From: Cyclobacteriaceae bacterium
Lineage (GTDB): Bacteria; Bacteroidota; Bacteroidia; Cytophagales; Cyclobacteriaceae
Assembly: GCA_025455015.1 (NCBI GenBank)
Contig: JALONI010000006.1
Location: forward strand, 1 to 60,751
Reading direction: 5' to 3'
Length of the DNA stretch: 60,751 nt
Positions within the stretch are counted from its first letter, which is position 1; every line of letters starts with the position of its first letter. Below, one piece after another: positions 16,679 to 25,973 of this stretch. Made by a program: the position numbers and the translations under genes. The notes under the pieces are model-generated. The model was not told the origin of the DNA, ran no database searches, and worked only from the letters and a program-made list of their open reading frames with translations.

Positions 16679-19624
16679 TTAAGACGTACTCACCGTCAAC
16701 ACAAACGAAGTGCCTTGTGTGGCGTGGCTCTCCAGTTGAAGGCGCGCAGCTATTTCATGGGCTCTTCGCTGTATGTTCCGGAGTCCGTTGCCCCGATGCG
16801 AAGCGTGGGTATCAAACCCCACACCGTCATCGGCAATGGTCATCTGAAACATGCGGTGCGAGGTGGTGAGGATAACGCGAACGTTTTTGGCCCGTGAGTA
16901 TTTGGCGGCATTGTTGATGGCCTCTTTGAAAATGAGGTATACATTTTTGCGTTGGATCATGTTGAGCTCCGCTTTCAGCGCCTCAGGGGCTTCAAAATAC
17001 AGCTCTATACCGGCCATGCCCAACAACGTGGTGCCAAATTGTTTCATACGCTGGGCCATCTGGGCAAAGGAGTCGTTCGAAGGCTCAATGCTCCAAACAA
17101 TATCGGCCATGTTATCCATGGTCTCGCGGCTGGTGGCTTCAATTTGGCTGACAATTTCAGTTACCTCTTCGCCTTTTTTAGCACGCGCCATGCCGGCAGC
17201 CAATGAAATGCTGCTGATGGCCGAGCCTACTTCATCATGCAAGTCGCTCGCAATTTGGTTGCGCATGGCGAAGAGTTCCAACTTGCGTTTCAGTTGGTAG
17301 CGGTACAGCACGTAGGTGCCAAAGAGAATGAGGGCGAGTATCAAAGCCGAAAACCACGCCTGCTCCCAATACGGCTTTTTGATGCGGATGGGAAAACGGA
17401 CGGGCGATGACCATAACCCATCGTTGTTGGAGGCTTTGATTTCCAACACATAGTCGCCTCCTTTCATACCCGCATAGACAGCGGTGTTACCGCGGTTCCA
17501 TTCATCGCTGGCACCCACCAGGCGATGCGCATATTGGTTTCGTTGCGGCTGCACAAAATTCAAGCCGGCAAAGGCCAGCCGAAGTTGATTTTGATCATAG
17601 TTCAGGACAAACTCGTCATTGGGCCGTGGGCATGGCATCGTGTTTCCGGCTACCTCAAAACGCGTGATGACCGGCTTGGGGGCAGCGCGATTGAGCGGCA
17701 CGCGGTCGGGGTCAATCATAAACAATCCCCCTGTTTGGCCTAGCACTAATCGCCCGTCTGAAAGGCGGATCATGGCAAAGGAGTTGATCGTGTTTTCGTG
17801 AAGGCCATCTTCGTTGGTGAATTGCACGGCAGTGCCTTCGCGGATGGAAAAACGAACCAACCCATTGTTGGTGGCCATCCAAAGGTGATCTCCCAAGGCG
17901 GCCATCTTGCCGACAACCGTGAACCGGGCCGTACTTTCAATGGCCGTGGGTTTCATTTGTCCATCCGCCCATTCAAACAACCCTTCGTTGGTGCCCATAA
18001 ACAATCGCGTACCGTGCCGGGCAAACGAGTTGATGGATTGTTCAAACCCTTTTACATAGCTCACCTCGCGACTTCGGGAGTTTACTGACCATAGCCCTTT
18101 TGAACTGGCTACCAAGCAGGTTGTGTCATCGGCCAGGATGGCGCCATAAAATGCAATGGCTTGTGCGCTGTCGTGCGTGGCAATCACCGTTTGGGTTTGC
18201 CGGGTAAGCAAGTTCAAATCCACCAGCCGGTTAAAAGCCGACACCCACAGACGTCCGTTGGGCATGGGCGCAATCGCCAACGCGCGCTCCAGGTCGGGCA
18301 GGGGCTCAAACCGATCGGTGGTCATGTGCCACCACCCGCTCGCTTTGCGGCCAGCCAAAAAAAACCAACCGTTTGGCAGCCGGTGAATGGCCGTAATGTT
18401 TCCAAGTTTATCGTACACGCGGCTGGCCACCGGGCGTGCGCGCTGCATGGTCTTGTCGAAAAGAAAGAGGCCGTTGGAGTGAACCACCACCAAAATGCGG
18501 GTCATGTCCACCTCACAAAAAGCCGTAATGTTCCGAAAGTTGTTGGAGAAGAAAGCCGCATCAATTGGATGCCAGTCAAATCGCTGGGCATAAGGATCGG
18601 CCTTGTACAAACCGTGAGGCGAGGCCACCCACAAAATGCCTTGGTCATCCTGATATAATTCTTCCACAGGCACGATGTTCTGGCCGTCCACAGCAATGGG
18701 CGTGAATGTTTTCTGGGCAGGATCAAAAAAAAGCAACCCGGCATCGTATGTGCCCACCAGCAGACCTCGCTTGCTGCGGTACGTAAAGTCGATGCAGTGC
18801 CGTACAATGTTTTTGGTCCCTTCCGGCAAGTTGGCGTTCGAGAAAAGGAGTGATTCTTGAAGATGGCCACGCGGGTCAAACCGCAACAGTCCTTTGCCCC
18901 ACGAGCCGCCCCATACGGTGCCGCGCACATCGAGGTGTATGTGTTGCATCAAGGCCGCTGCGATGGAATCGTTGATGGTAGACTGCTCAGGCAAGTGATA
19001 CGTCCATTGGTGTGTGCGGGTATCGAATTGGTGTAGTCCCGAACCCGTGGCAACCCATAACGCCTCGTCTGTGGCGGCACGGATTTCCGCAATGGCTTTC
19101 ACCTGTGGCATGGTGCGGCTCAAGCGCCCCAACGGATTGGAAGCGGGCAACGAAAAGGAGTGAGTCTGGCGGGTGTGAAAATCATAGAACGACAGCCCGG
19201 CATAGCTGCCGAACCAAATACCGGTTGGTGTGGCAAACAAGGCTCCCACAGAGGGCGTGATGCCAACACTGGACTTTTGCGGAAACACGGTCGTAAACGT
19301 GGCCGTGTTCGCTGGGCGGACGCACAGCCCCGCCAACGTGCCCACCCACAGGTGGCCGAGCGAATCCTCGGCCAACGTCAACACAAACGAGGAGGGCAAC
19401 GAAAGGCTATCATCAGGTTGGTGACGAAATTCCGCGAATTCGCTTCCGTCATAGCGCAACAGGCCGGTTTGGGTGCCGATCCACAGATAACCGATTTTGT
19501 CTTTTAGCAAGCAGGTGACGCTGCGGATGGGTGCCCCTTGCGTATCGGCCAGCGCTTCGAACCGGAATTGTCCGTGCGCCCACCCAAAGGCAAAAACGAA
19601 AAGAATGGTAAGCCGTGTCTTCAT
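16679..19624 (-). CDS. Two-component propeller sensor histidine kinase (HisKA_3)
   Basis: A 981-residue transmembrane sensor. A signal peptide (MKTRLTILFVFAFGWAHGQ) precedes a periplasmic double propeller with repeated phrases of the form GYLWIGTQTGLLRYD and HLWVGTLAGLC. Then come a Y_Y_Y domain (YAHRLVGASDEWNRG, GDYVLEIKASNNDGLWS), one membrane helix (FSALILALILFGTYVLY), a HisKA_3 dimerisation helix with His about 796 in DLHDEVGSAISS, and an ATPase domain (NNAAKYSRAKN, DDGVGFD, GNGLRNIQRR). Unlike the hybrid sensors of this group it has no receiver domain, so it needs a separate NarL-type regulator, best met by the one at 11964-12599. ATG 19624 is preferred because a complete promoter lies just upstream, and it is inside the open frame that begins at 19645. 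Confidence 0.92.
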   Translation of the reverse strand: MKTRLTILFVFAFGWAHGQFRFEALADTQGAPIRSVTCLLKDKIGYLWIGTQTGLLRYDGSEFAEFRHQPDDSLSLPSSFVLTLAEDSLGHLWVGTLAGLCVRPANTATFTTVFPQKSSVGITPSVGALFATPTGIWFGSYAGLSFYDFHTRQTHSFSLPASNPLGRLSRTMPQVKAIAEIRAATDEALWVATGSGLHQFDTRTHQWTYHLPEQSTINDSIAAALMQHIHLDVRGTVWGGSWGKGLLRFDPRGHLQESLLFSNANLPEGTKNIVRHCIDFTYRSKRGLLVGTYDAGLLFFDPAQKTFTPIAVDGQNIVPVEELYQDDQGILWVASPHGLYKADPYAQRFDWHPIDAAFFSNNFRNITAFCEVDMTRILVVVHSNGLFLFDKTMQRARPVASRVYDKLGNITAIHRLPNGWFFLAGRKASGWWHMTTDRFEPLPDLERALAIAPMPNGRLWVSAFNRLVDLNLLTRQTQTVIATHDSAQAIAFYGAILADDTTCLVASSKGLWSVNSRSREVSYVKGFEQSINSFARHGTRLFMGTNEGLFEWADGQMKPTAIESTARFTVVGKMAALGDHLWMATNNGLVRFSIREGTAVQFTNEDGLHENTINSFAMIRLSDGRLVLGQTGGLFMIDPDRVPLNRAAPKPVITRFEVAGNTMPCPRPNDEFVLNYDQNQLRLAFAGLNFVQPQRNQYAHRLVGASDEWNRGNTAVYAGMKGGDYVLEIKASNNDGLWSSPVRFPIRIKKPYWEQAWFSALILALILFGTYVLYRYQLKRKLELFAMRNQIASDLHDEVGSAISSISLAAGMARAKKGEEVTEIVSQIEATSRETMDNMADIVWSIEPSNDSFAQMAQRMKQFGTTLLGMAGIELYFEAPEALKAELNMIQRKNVYLIFKEAINNAAKYSRAKNVRVILTTSHRMFQMTIADDGVGFDTHASHRGNGLRNIQRRAHEIAARLQLESHATQGTSFVLTVSTS

Positions 19625-19642
19625 GGCTGCCGGGCGTACAGG

Positions 19643-19672
19643 CAAAGATAAAACGCGCTATGCAATCACCAA
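19643..19672 (-). promoter_or_regulatory. Full-consensus promoter for the sensor kinase
   Basis: The minus strand reads TTG (19670-19672), 19 nt, then TATCTTTG (19643-19650): both elements match the Bacteroidota consensus with ideal spacing. The -33 lies inside the 3' end of the upstream reductase gene, so the kinase can be transcribed on its own. Confidence 0.65.
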
Positions 19673-20677
19673 CTCCACATCGCCCCCTACCGGGTAGCCC
19701 GTGCACGTGAGTATGCGGCCGCGCATGACCTCTCTGTCCAGCAGCACTTCATTCCGTTGCATCCACACCTCGCCCTGCACACATGTGGCCGCACACGCGC
19801 CACACCGCCCCGCTTCGCAGCTATAGGGCAGCAGAATCTTTTGTTGCTGGGCCGCCTTCAAAATTGTTTGCGGATAGGTGACGTCCAACGCATAGTGCTT
19901 GCCTTCGTAGTCGATGGAGACGCGGTGCGTGCTTTTGTCGGGTGGCTCCGGCCTGCGGGCGGGTTCCGGGCTGTGAAATACCTCTTTGTGGATCCGGTCA
20001 GGCGGCAGCCCCTTAGCTTGCAGGACGATGTAAACCATCTGACGATAGTCATACGGGCCGCAGAAGTAGGCCCGCGCAGCGGCAGGGTCGGCCAGGTGCC
20101 TGTTCAGCAGGTCTTCCAAAAGTACCTTGCCCAGCCGCGCTTTGCGCAAGTCTTGATGGGAGCTAAAAAAGTATTCGAGCACCAACCGGGTCGGATAGGC
20201 TGCCTGCAGGGCATTCAGTTCCGTTAGAAAGATAGTGTCGTGCGGGCTGCGGTTGCTGTAAATCAGGATGACGCGTGTGTGCGGGTGAAACAGCAACAGC
20301 TCGCGCAGCAGCGAATACACGGGCGTAATGCCGCTGCCTGCGGCCAGCAGCACAACGGTGGCTGGCACCGAAGGGGGCAGGGTGAACAAGCCGGAAGCAC
20401 CTGTCGTTTCCAGCGTCATGCCGGGTTTGGCTTCGTCAACCAGCCAGCGCGACAGCTCGCCATTGGGTATCCGCTTCACGGTGATGATGGGGTGGGCATC
20501 CAGCCGCGGATGCGAGGAAAGTGAGTATTGCCTGCGCACCTCACCCGTGGTTCCTTTTTTGATCACCGTCAGAAATTGGCCGGGCAAATACGACAGCGGG
20601 TACTCGGGCATCAGTTCAAAAGAAAACGTGTCGCCCGTTTCTTGGCGTTTGGAGCGAATGGTGAGCAGCGAAGTCAT
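19658..20677 (-). CDS. Ferredoxin-type flavin oxidoreductase (PaaE-like)
   Basis: A 339-residue electron-transfer protein with three modules. These are an FAD-binding barrel (YLPGQFLTV, RRQYSLSSHP), an NAD(P)-binding domain (LLAAGSGITPVYSLLRE, AYFCGPYDY), and a C-terminal plant-type [2Fe-2S] domain with ligands in YSCEAGRCGACAATC and a distant Cys in ILTCTGYPV. It would pass electrons from NAD(P)H to a partner oxygenase or reductase; the order matches PaaE and related reductases. No oxygenase or phenylacetate genes are nearby, so the partner is unknown. A -7 element lies only 6 nt before the ATG, which suggests a leaderless transcript. Confidence 0.9.
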   Translation of the reverse strand: MTSLLTIRSKRQETGDTFSFELMPEYPLSYLPGQFLTVIKKGTTGEVRRQYSLSSHPRLDAHPIITVKRIPNGELSRWLVDEAKPGMTLETTGASGLFTLPPSVPATVVLLAAGSGITPVYSLLRELLLFHPHTRVILIYSNRSPHDTIFLTELNALQAAYPTRLVLEYFFSSHQDLRKARLGKVLLEDLLNRHLADPAAARAYFCGPYDYRQMVYIVLQAKGLPPDRIHKEVFHSPEPARRPEPPDKSTHRVSIDYEGKHYALDVTYPQTILKAAQQQKILLPYSCEAGRCGACAATCVQGEVWMQRNEVLLDREVMRGRILTCTGYPVGGDVELVIA

Positions 20678-20682
20678 CCGAC

Positions 20683-20690
20683 CAAAGATA
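20683..20690 (-). promoter_or_regulatory. Candidate -7 element for the reductase gene
   Basis: The minus strand reads TATCTTTG, a full consensus match, only 5 nt before the ATG at 20677. Transcription would start at or next to the start codon. No -33 TTG was seen. Confidence 0.45.
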
Positions 20691-20889
20691 GAAACAGTCG
20701 CGCAGGTTGTTGCGCGCAGGCATCAAACAAACGCGGTTTTGTGAGTGCTCCCGTCCGGTTTGCGAAAGCCGCTGCGCGGCCGTTCGTTGCCCTGTGTGGC
20801 CGCCTTGTTTAGGGGCAGTGGCGACACTTTTTTTCCAAACCTAATGCTATCTTGCTGTTTCTTCCGTTGGTAAGATTCGGGACACGGGC

Positions 20890-22284
20890 ATGACATTGAC
20901 TTCCTTTTTTTCGTTTTCGCGGTGGCACGTGTGGCGCATCAAATACAGCGTGGCACGATGGCCGCTTTTGGGGTTGATCGTGGCGTTGTGGTTGTGCAGC
21001 CGGTGGCTCCGGGCCGAGTATGGCCAAGAGGATACAAACCTATGGCTGGTGATGGAGTTGTTTTTTCGGCTGGTGGTGGCCGCCATGGCCGCGCTCATCA
21101 TTACCAGCGTGGGTACCAGTCTGCTGGTGTGGCTGCTGTTCCGCTGGCGCGTGACCAACAAGAAAATAGCCGTGTCGCTTTCGTTGGGGGATGGGCAGCA
21201 GGCGGAAGCAGGGCAGGTGGCCGTCACCGTTCAATTGAAGGGCCAGGTTTGGCGGCCGCTGCTGGGCTCGGTGCAAGCACGGCTGGTTTTTGCACGCCAA
21301 GGCATGTCGCCACCGGTGCTGCTGGACGAAAACGTGTACGCCAAGGGCGAATTTTTCAAACGTGGCATCCGCGGCACCGCAGGGATGCCCCTTACCGACA
21401 TATGCATTTACGATGTGGAGAACGTGTGGATTTCCTTTATGGACATGCTGGGGCTTGTGAGCCTGCCCGCCTCGCTGGCATCGGTGCAACAGCTCTACAC
21501 CGTACCGCTGGCCAAAGAAGCACGCGCATGGGCGGCACCCCCCCATGCCACCGAAGAGCAAAAGCACCGCATTCAGCTACCGAAGCGGGTGGAGGGCGAA
21601 TATGTCAACTACAAAGAATTTGAAACAGGCGACAACATCCAGCGCATTGTTTGGAAAATCTACGCCAAGAGTGGACAGTTGGTGGTGCGTATTCCGGAAA
21701 CCAAAGACCCGTATGCATCGCACGTGTATTTGTACGCGAGCTATTTCCACGGGTGGCAACCGGGCCAACGGTTTGACGCGGCCTTGTTGAACCGATACAA
21801 AGAAGAAGTACGCCACCTGATGGAGAGCGTGGCCCGCCAGGGCTATGAAGTGCGCCTGCCGGCCGATCAGGAAGTGCCCAAGGTGGCAGGCGTGGGAGAC
21901 AAAAAGAGTGAGCTGTTTCAGATCAGCGCGGCCTCCTGGCAAAACCGGTTGTCACCGAGCCAGTTTGTTCAACCGGCCAAGGCCGCGTTGGTATGCCTGC
22001 CCACGTGTGTACCGGCCGCGGAGGTGGAAGGGCTGCTGCAAAAACTGCCGCCTGCTGTTCCGGTCGTGCTTATTACGCTGTCCGAAGCCATCCCCTCGCC
22101 TTTTCGTTTTTCATGGCGCGATGTTTTCTTTAAGCCGGAAAAAAAGCCCACGGATGCGCTGCGGCAGTCGTGGCTGGTGTCACCGCTGCGGAGGGCCTTA
22201 CAGCGAAACGAAAAAGCACTGGCGGCTTTGACCAAAAAGCGCGACCAGGTTTGGTTGGTAGAAACGATTGACGCAATCCGATGA
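20890..22284 (+). CDS. DUF58 domain membrane protein
   Basis: A 464-residue protein. It has two N-terminal membrane helices (about residues 22-38 and 55-85), a periplasmic-type beta region (AVTVQLKGQVWRPLLGSVQA, FKRGIRGTAGMPLTD), and a DUF58 segment with the motif YKEFETGDNIQRIVWKIYAK, which corresponds to the family phrase around GDxxRxIxWK. DUF58 proteins usually accompany MoxR ATPases and VWA proteins in envelope or stress-related complexes. The stop overlaps the start of the transglutaminase-like gene (ATGA at 22281-22284). It is first of a four-gene operon. No VWA gene is present here, unlike the Bat operons. Confidence 0.85.
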   Translation: MTLTSFFSFSRWHVWRIKYSVARWPLLGLIVALWLCSRWLRAEYGQEDTNLWLVMELFFRLVVAAMAALIITSVGTSLLVWLLFRWRVTNKKIAVSLSLGDGQQAEAGQVAVTVQLKGQVWRPLLGSVQARLVFARQGMSPPVLLDENVYAKGEFFKRGIRGTAGMPLTDICIYDVENVWISFMDMLGLVSLPASLASVQQLYTVPLAKEARAWAAPPHATEEQKHRIQLPKRVEGEYVNYKEFETGDNIQRIVWKIYAKSGQLVVRIPETKDPYASHVYLYASYFHGWQPGQRFDAALLNRYKEEVRHLMESVARQGYEVRLPADQEVPKVAGVGDKKSELFQISAASWQNRLSPSQFVQPAKAALVCLPTCVPAAEVEGLLQKLPPAVPVVLITLSEAIPSPFRFSWRDVFFKPEKKPTDALRQSWLVSPLRRALQRNEKALAALTKKRDQVWLVETIDAIR

Positions 22285-24953
22285 GTGATCTGACAAACTA
22301 TTCGCGAGCCCAACAACTGCTGGTGCGCTGGCTTCTCGTCATCGTGCCCACGATAGGCGTGGGGGCTTTTGCGCTCAAGCAAGTCAATTTTTCATACACG
22401 GCCTTGCACACGGGCATCTCCTTACAGGTCGTGTGCTTTTCGCTGGGGTTAGCCATTGCTTATTCGCTTTACTTCTTTCGCGCCCGGGTACTCGTGTCGC
22501 TGGCGTTGCTGGGCGTGGTCTATTGGGTGGCGCAGCGCGTCATTGTAAAGCTGCCCGGAGAGTTTGACGTGTTTTACGCCACGGCCCGGTTTGAACTGTA
22601 CGCCACGCTGTTTTTGATCGGCTGGTTTTTTGGGTTGTTGCTGGCCCGCGTCACGTGGGGCTATATTTTGCTGTTCGCGGTTTTGGTGGCCGTATCGTTG
22701 GTGGTGGCGTCCAATACCATTGATGTGTCGCTTCCCTATGTGCTGGTTCATGTTGCCCCGGCCGTGGTGTACGGGGTGTACATGTTCTTCTTGTCGCCCG
22801 TGCTGGCAACCGAGGGGGTATTCACGTGGAAACGCGTCAGCCGGCTGGCGGTGCGCACGGGGTTGTTTGTGGGGCTGGTGGTGCTGATGTTTTTTGTGGT
22901 GGAGCCATTTTTCAGAGGCGATCTCAAAGCCGTGGAAAAAGAGTTGGTGGCGCGCGGGGCCAAAGAGAAAGACGAAAAAGGGCAGGGCAGTGGCGGCTAT
23001 GACGACCGTTACGGGCTGATGGAGAAAAAAGACGATGGCTTCCGCCTGAAAGATACCATGCGGGTGAACTCGCGCATGAGCCAGTCCGACCAACTGATGT
23101 TTTGCGCCAAGGTGAATAACTTTTTCCCCGATGGGTCCCCGGCACCGCTCTACTTCGTGTACCATCACCTCACCAGGTACGATCCGCAAACCGAAAGTTT
23201 TACCCGCGATGTAAACGTGCCCTCGTGGGATGAGTTTGACGTAGATCCGGCCACCATCCCCTTGTACCAGGTGCGCTCCGACAGCAGCATCTTCCGAAAG
23301 GCCATGGGCAATCGCCTTCGCAAAAACGTGACTTCAGAAATTTACCTCTCATCCAACACGTGGAAACACGCCCTGCTGGGACCCGCCAGTGTGTATTCGG
23401 TGCAGCCCATTCCGGTGGAAAAAGATTTTCAGAAGACGTTCTACTCGGCCTACAAGGTAAAATCGTATACCTCGGAGTTGAACAATGCCTACTTTGTCTA
23501 CAACATATCGGCCAACCCGGCCCTGGAGGCAGTGCAGGAACAACGGCACGAAGAACTGGCCACGGTGCGCGATTACCAGGCCGTTGACCCAGCGTTTTTC
23601 GATTACTATGTCAATTACCCCGAAGGCCGCATCTACGATTCCATTGCCCAGTTGGCGCGCAGCTTGGTGCCGCTGTCGGCTACACCGCTCGAAAAGGTAC
23701 TGGCCGTGCGCGATCACTTTTTGAAACGCAACGCCAGCGGCAAGCGCATCTTCCGCTACACGCTCAAGCCCGGTTCGGCCGGAGACCCGAACATCCCCAG
23801 CTCGCAGATGCTGTACAACTTCCTGTTTAAAACCAAGGCTGGTTATTGCACCTACTATGCGGGGGCTTCGCTGTTCATGCTGCGCGCGTTGGGCGTGCCC
23901 ACCCGCTTTACCACCGGCTTTGCCACCGTGGACCGCAGCGACAAAAACAAAGGATGGTATTGGTTTTACGCCAGCCAGGCCCACGCGTGGACGCAAGTGT
24001 ACTTTCCCGGCTACGGATGGATGGACTTTGACATGACCATCGGCAACGAAGATCAGCAGAGCGCTCCCAAGCCAGACGGCACCCCGCCCTTGCCTCCGCC
24101 CGACCCTTGGTTGGTGCTCAATGCACGCGTGGAAACCACCCAACCGGCCACCCGGCAGTTGGAGGCCACGTTTCAGCGATTGATTTTTTACACGGACGAC
24201 CACACGCTTACCCAACCGATGACGCGCGCCATCGATGCCTCGCTTTGTCGCGTGCTATACGACAAAAAAGACACCACCTTCACCGCTATTCAGCCGGGCG
24301 ATTCAATCATCATTGTTTCGTACAAAGACGAGGCAAAAAAATTGCCGCCCCGCATGCGAGGGGTGCCCATAGAGGAACAAGTGAGACGCTTCCCTTCGCC
24401 CATCTTGGCCGATGAAATTCACATCAAGCCCAAACCGCAGCCCCAAAAAGAAGACAACAACGGAAGAGGCTTGGTGCGCCATGAGAAGAAGGGCCCAACA
24501 TGGAAAGAAATCGCGTGGGTGGCGGCAGTATCCATCGGCTCCTTGCTGACGGTGCTGATCTTTTTGCCTTTGCTGTTTTTGCTGTGGGGTCTTTTGCGCG
24601 TTGCGCTGGCGCGCGATGTAGCTTCCCGAGCGGATCGGGTGTACCAAAGCACATGGTATCGCTTGCACATGGCCGGCTTTGAGCGTCACGGCCAAACACC
24701 GTTGCAGTATGCCGAACGCGAAATCGACCCCCGGCTCGCAACCGGGCTTGCCGACTTCATGCGCATGTATTTGCGGCTGAAGTATGCGGGCGGCTCGGTG
24801 CGCGAGGGCGATGACCGCGTGGTGCAGGCCCTTCAAAAAACCCTGGGTAACGCCCTCCACCGGCACCACGGATTTTTCAACATACTGATCAGGTATTTCA
24901 ACTTGCCCCGCGCATGGCGGTTTGTGCAAACGAAAAGCCGCAGCGAAGAGTAA
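22281..24953 (+). CDS. Transglutaminase-like membrane protein (TgpA type)
   Basis: An 890-residue protein. The N-terminal half has about six membrane helices (residues 12 to about 215). A large extracytoplasmic region holds a transglutaminase-like core with Cys 523 (AGYCTYYAGASLFMLRALG), His 568 (SQAHAWTQVYF) and Asp 582 (GWMDFDMT), so the catalytic triad is intact. One further helix near residue 760 leads to a cytosolic DUF4129-like tail (TPLQYAEREIDPRLATGL). TgpA proteins are essential or envelope-linked in some bacteria; their substrate is not known. Overlap with the DUF58 gene and proximity to moxR indicate one complex. Confidence 0.88.
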   Translation: MSDLTNYSRAQQLLVRWLLVIVPTIGVGAFALKQVNFSYTALHTGISLQVVCFSLGLAIAYSLYFFRARVLVSLALLGVVYWVAQRVIVKLPGEFDVFYATARFELYATLFLIGWFFGLLLARVTWGYILLFAVLVAVSLVVASNTIDVSLPYVLVHVAPAVVYGVYMFFLSPVLATEGVFTWKRVSRLAVRTGLFVGLVVLMFFVVEPFFRGDLKAVEKELVARGAKEKDEKGQGSGGYDDRYGLMEKKDDGFRLKDTMRVNSRMSQSDQLMFCAKVNNFFPDGSPAPLYFVYHHLTRYDPQTESFTRDVNVPSWDEFDVDPATIPLYQVRSDSSIFRKAMGNRLRKNVTSEIYLSSNTWKHALLGPASVYSVQPIPVEKDFQKTFYSAYKVKSYTSELNNAYFVYNISANPALEAVQEQRHEELATVRDYQAVDPAFFDYYVNYPEGRIYDSIAQLARSLVPLSATPLEKVLAVRDHFLKRNASGKRIFRYTLKPGSAGDPNIPSSQMLYNFLFKTKAGYCTYYAGASLFMLRALGVPTRFTTGFATVDRSDKNKGWYWFYASQAHAWTQVYFPGYGWMDFDMTIGNEDQQSAPKPDGTPPLPPPDPWLVLNARVETTQPATRQLEATFQRLIFYTDDHTLTQPMTRAIDASLCRVLYDKKDTTFTAIQPGDSIIIVSYKDEAKKLPPRMRGVPIEEQVRRFPSPILADEIHIKPKPQPQKEDNNGRGLVRHEKKGPTWKEIAWVAAVSIGSLLTVLIFLPLLFLLWGLLRVALARDVASRADRVYQSTWYRLHMAGFERHGQTPLQYAEREIDPRLATGLADFMRMYLRLKYAGGSVREGDDRVVQALQKTLGNALHRHHGFFNILIRYFNLPRAWRFVQTKSRSEE

Positions 24954-24988
24954 ACCAACGTAACCAACGAACCAGCAACAATTATCTT

Positions 24989-25972
24989 ATGAGCCACGCA
25001 GCCAAACTGAACCAGCTTACGCAAAATATCGAGCGCATCATCCGCGGCAAGACGCAAGAGGTGAAGTACGTCATCACCGCGCTGATCGCACGCGGGCATA
25101 TCCTCATTGAAGACAACCCGGGCGCGGGTAAGACGGTCCTCGCCAAGACACTCGCGCAGTCCATTTCGGAGGCACCGGGCGAGCCGCACTTGCCCCACGG
25201 AGGCGTAACGTTTAAGCGCATCCAATTCACGCCCGACCTGCTGCCGATGGATTTGATTGGCTCCTACATCTTCGATGAAGCCAAAAAAGACTTTGTGTTC
25301 AAGAAAGGGCCGCTGTTCACCCATGTGCTGCTGGCCGATGAAATAAACCGTGCTTCTCCCAAAGTGCAGAGCGCACTGCTCGAGTGCATGGCCGAAAATC
25401 AAATATCATCGGGCGATACCACGTTTGAGTTAGACAAATTCTTTTTCACCATCGCCACCCAAAACCCCATTGAAATGGAGGGCACCTACCCGCTGCCCGC
25501 TGCCCAGTTGGATCGCTTTTACATGAAGATATCGTTTGGCTACGTGAGCGAAGAGGTGGAGGTTGACATCTATACCCACTACCTCGAAATAGGCAAATCG
25601 AAAGAGACGGTGAAGCAGGTATTGGAATACAACGACATTGTGCATCTTCAGGAAGAAGCCGAAAAAGTGTACGTTCATCCGGAGTTGATCAAGGGCATTG
25701 TCCGGTTGGTGCAAAGTACGCGCAACCATCCGGAGGTTGCATTGGGCTGCTCCACGCGGGGGGGCATCACGTTTATCAAATGTTTGAAAGCGTGGGCCTT
25801 GGTGAACCAGCGCGACTACGTGATTGAAGACGACATAGCCGCCTTGGCACAACCCGTTTTGCATCACCGCCTCATCTTCCGCAACCGCGAAGCCTCGCGC
25901 ACGGTGCTGGCGCAACTGGCCGAACAGGAAGTGAACCGATTGGCCAAACTGGGAATTTCCAAAAAAAAGTAG
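24989..25972 (+). CDS. MoxR-type AAA+ ATPase
   Basis: A 327-residue ATPase of the MoxR family, thought to act as a chaperone for assembly of envelope complexes. Walker A is EDNPGAGKTVLAKTLA, Walker B is VLLADEINRASPK, sensor 1 is ATQNPIEMEGTYPLPAAQLD, and the arginine-finger region follows in LDRFYMK. The lid domain is present (VRLVQSTRNHPEVALGCSTRGGI). The open frame extends upstream into the 3' end of the transglutaminase gene, but ATG 24989 (MSHAAKLNQLTQNIE) fits the family start and lies 36 bp after that gene's stop. Confidence 0.93.
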   Translation: MSHAAKLNQLTQNIERIIRGKTQEVKYVITALIARGHILIEDNPGAGKTVLAKTLAQSISEAPGEPHLPHGGVTFKRIQFTPDLLPMDLIGSYIFDEAKKDFVFKKGPLFTHVLLADEINRASPKVQSALLECMAENQISSGDTTFELDKFFFTIATQNPIEMEGTYPLPAAQLDRFYMKISFGYVSEEVEVDIYTHYLEIGKSKETVKQVLEYNDIVHLQEEAEKVYVHPELIKGIVRLVQSTRNHPEVALGCSTRGGITFIKCLKAWALVNQRDYVIEDDIAALAQPVLHHRLIFRNREASRTVLAQLAEQEVNRLAKLGISKKK

Positions 25973-25973
25973 C

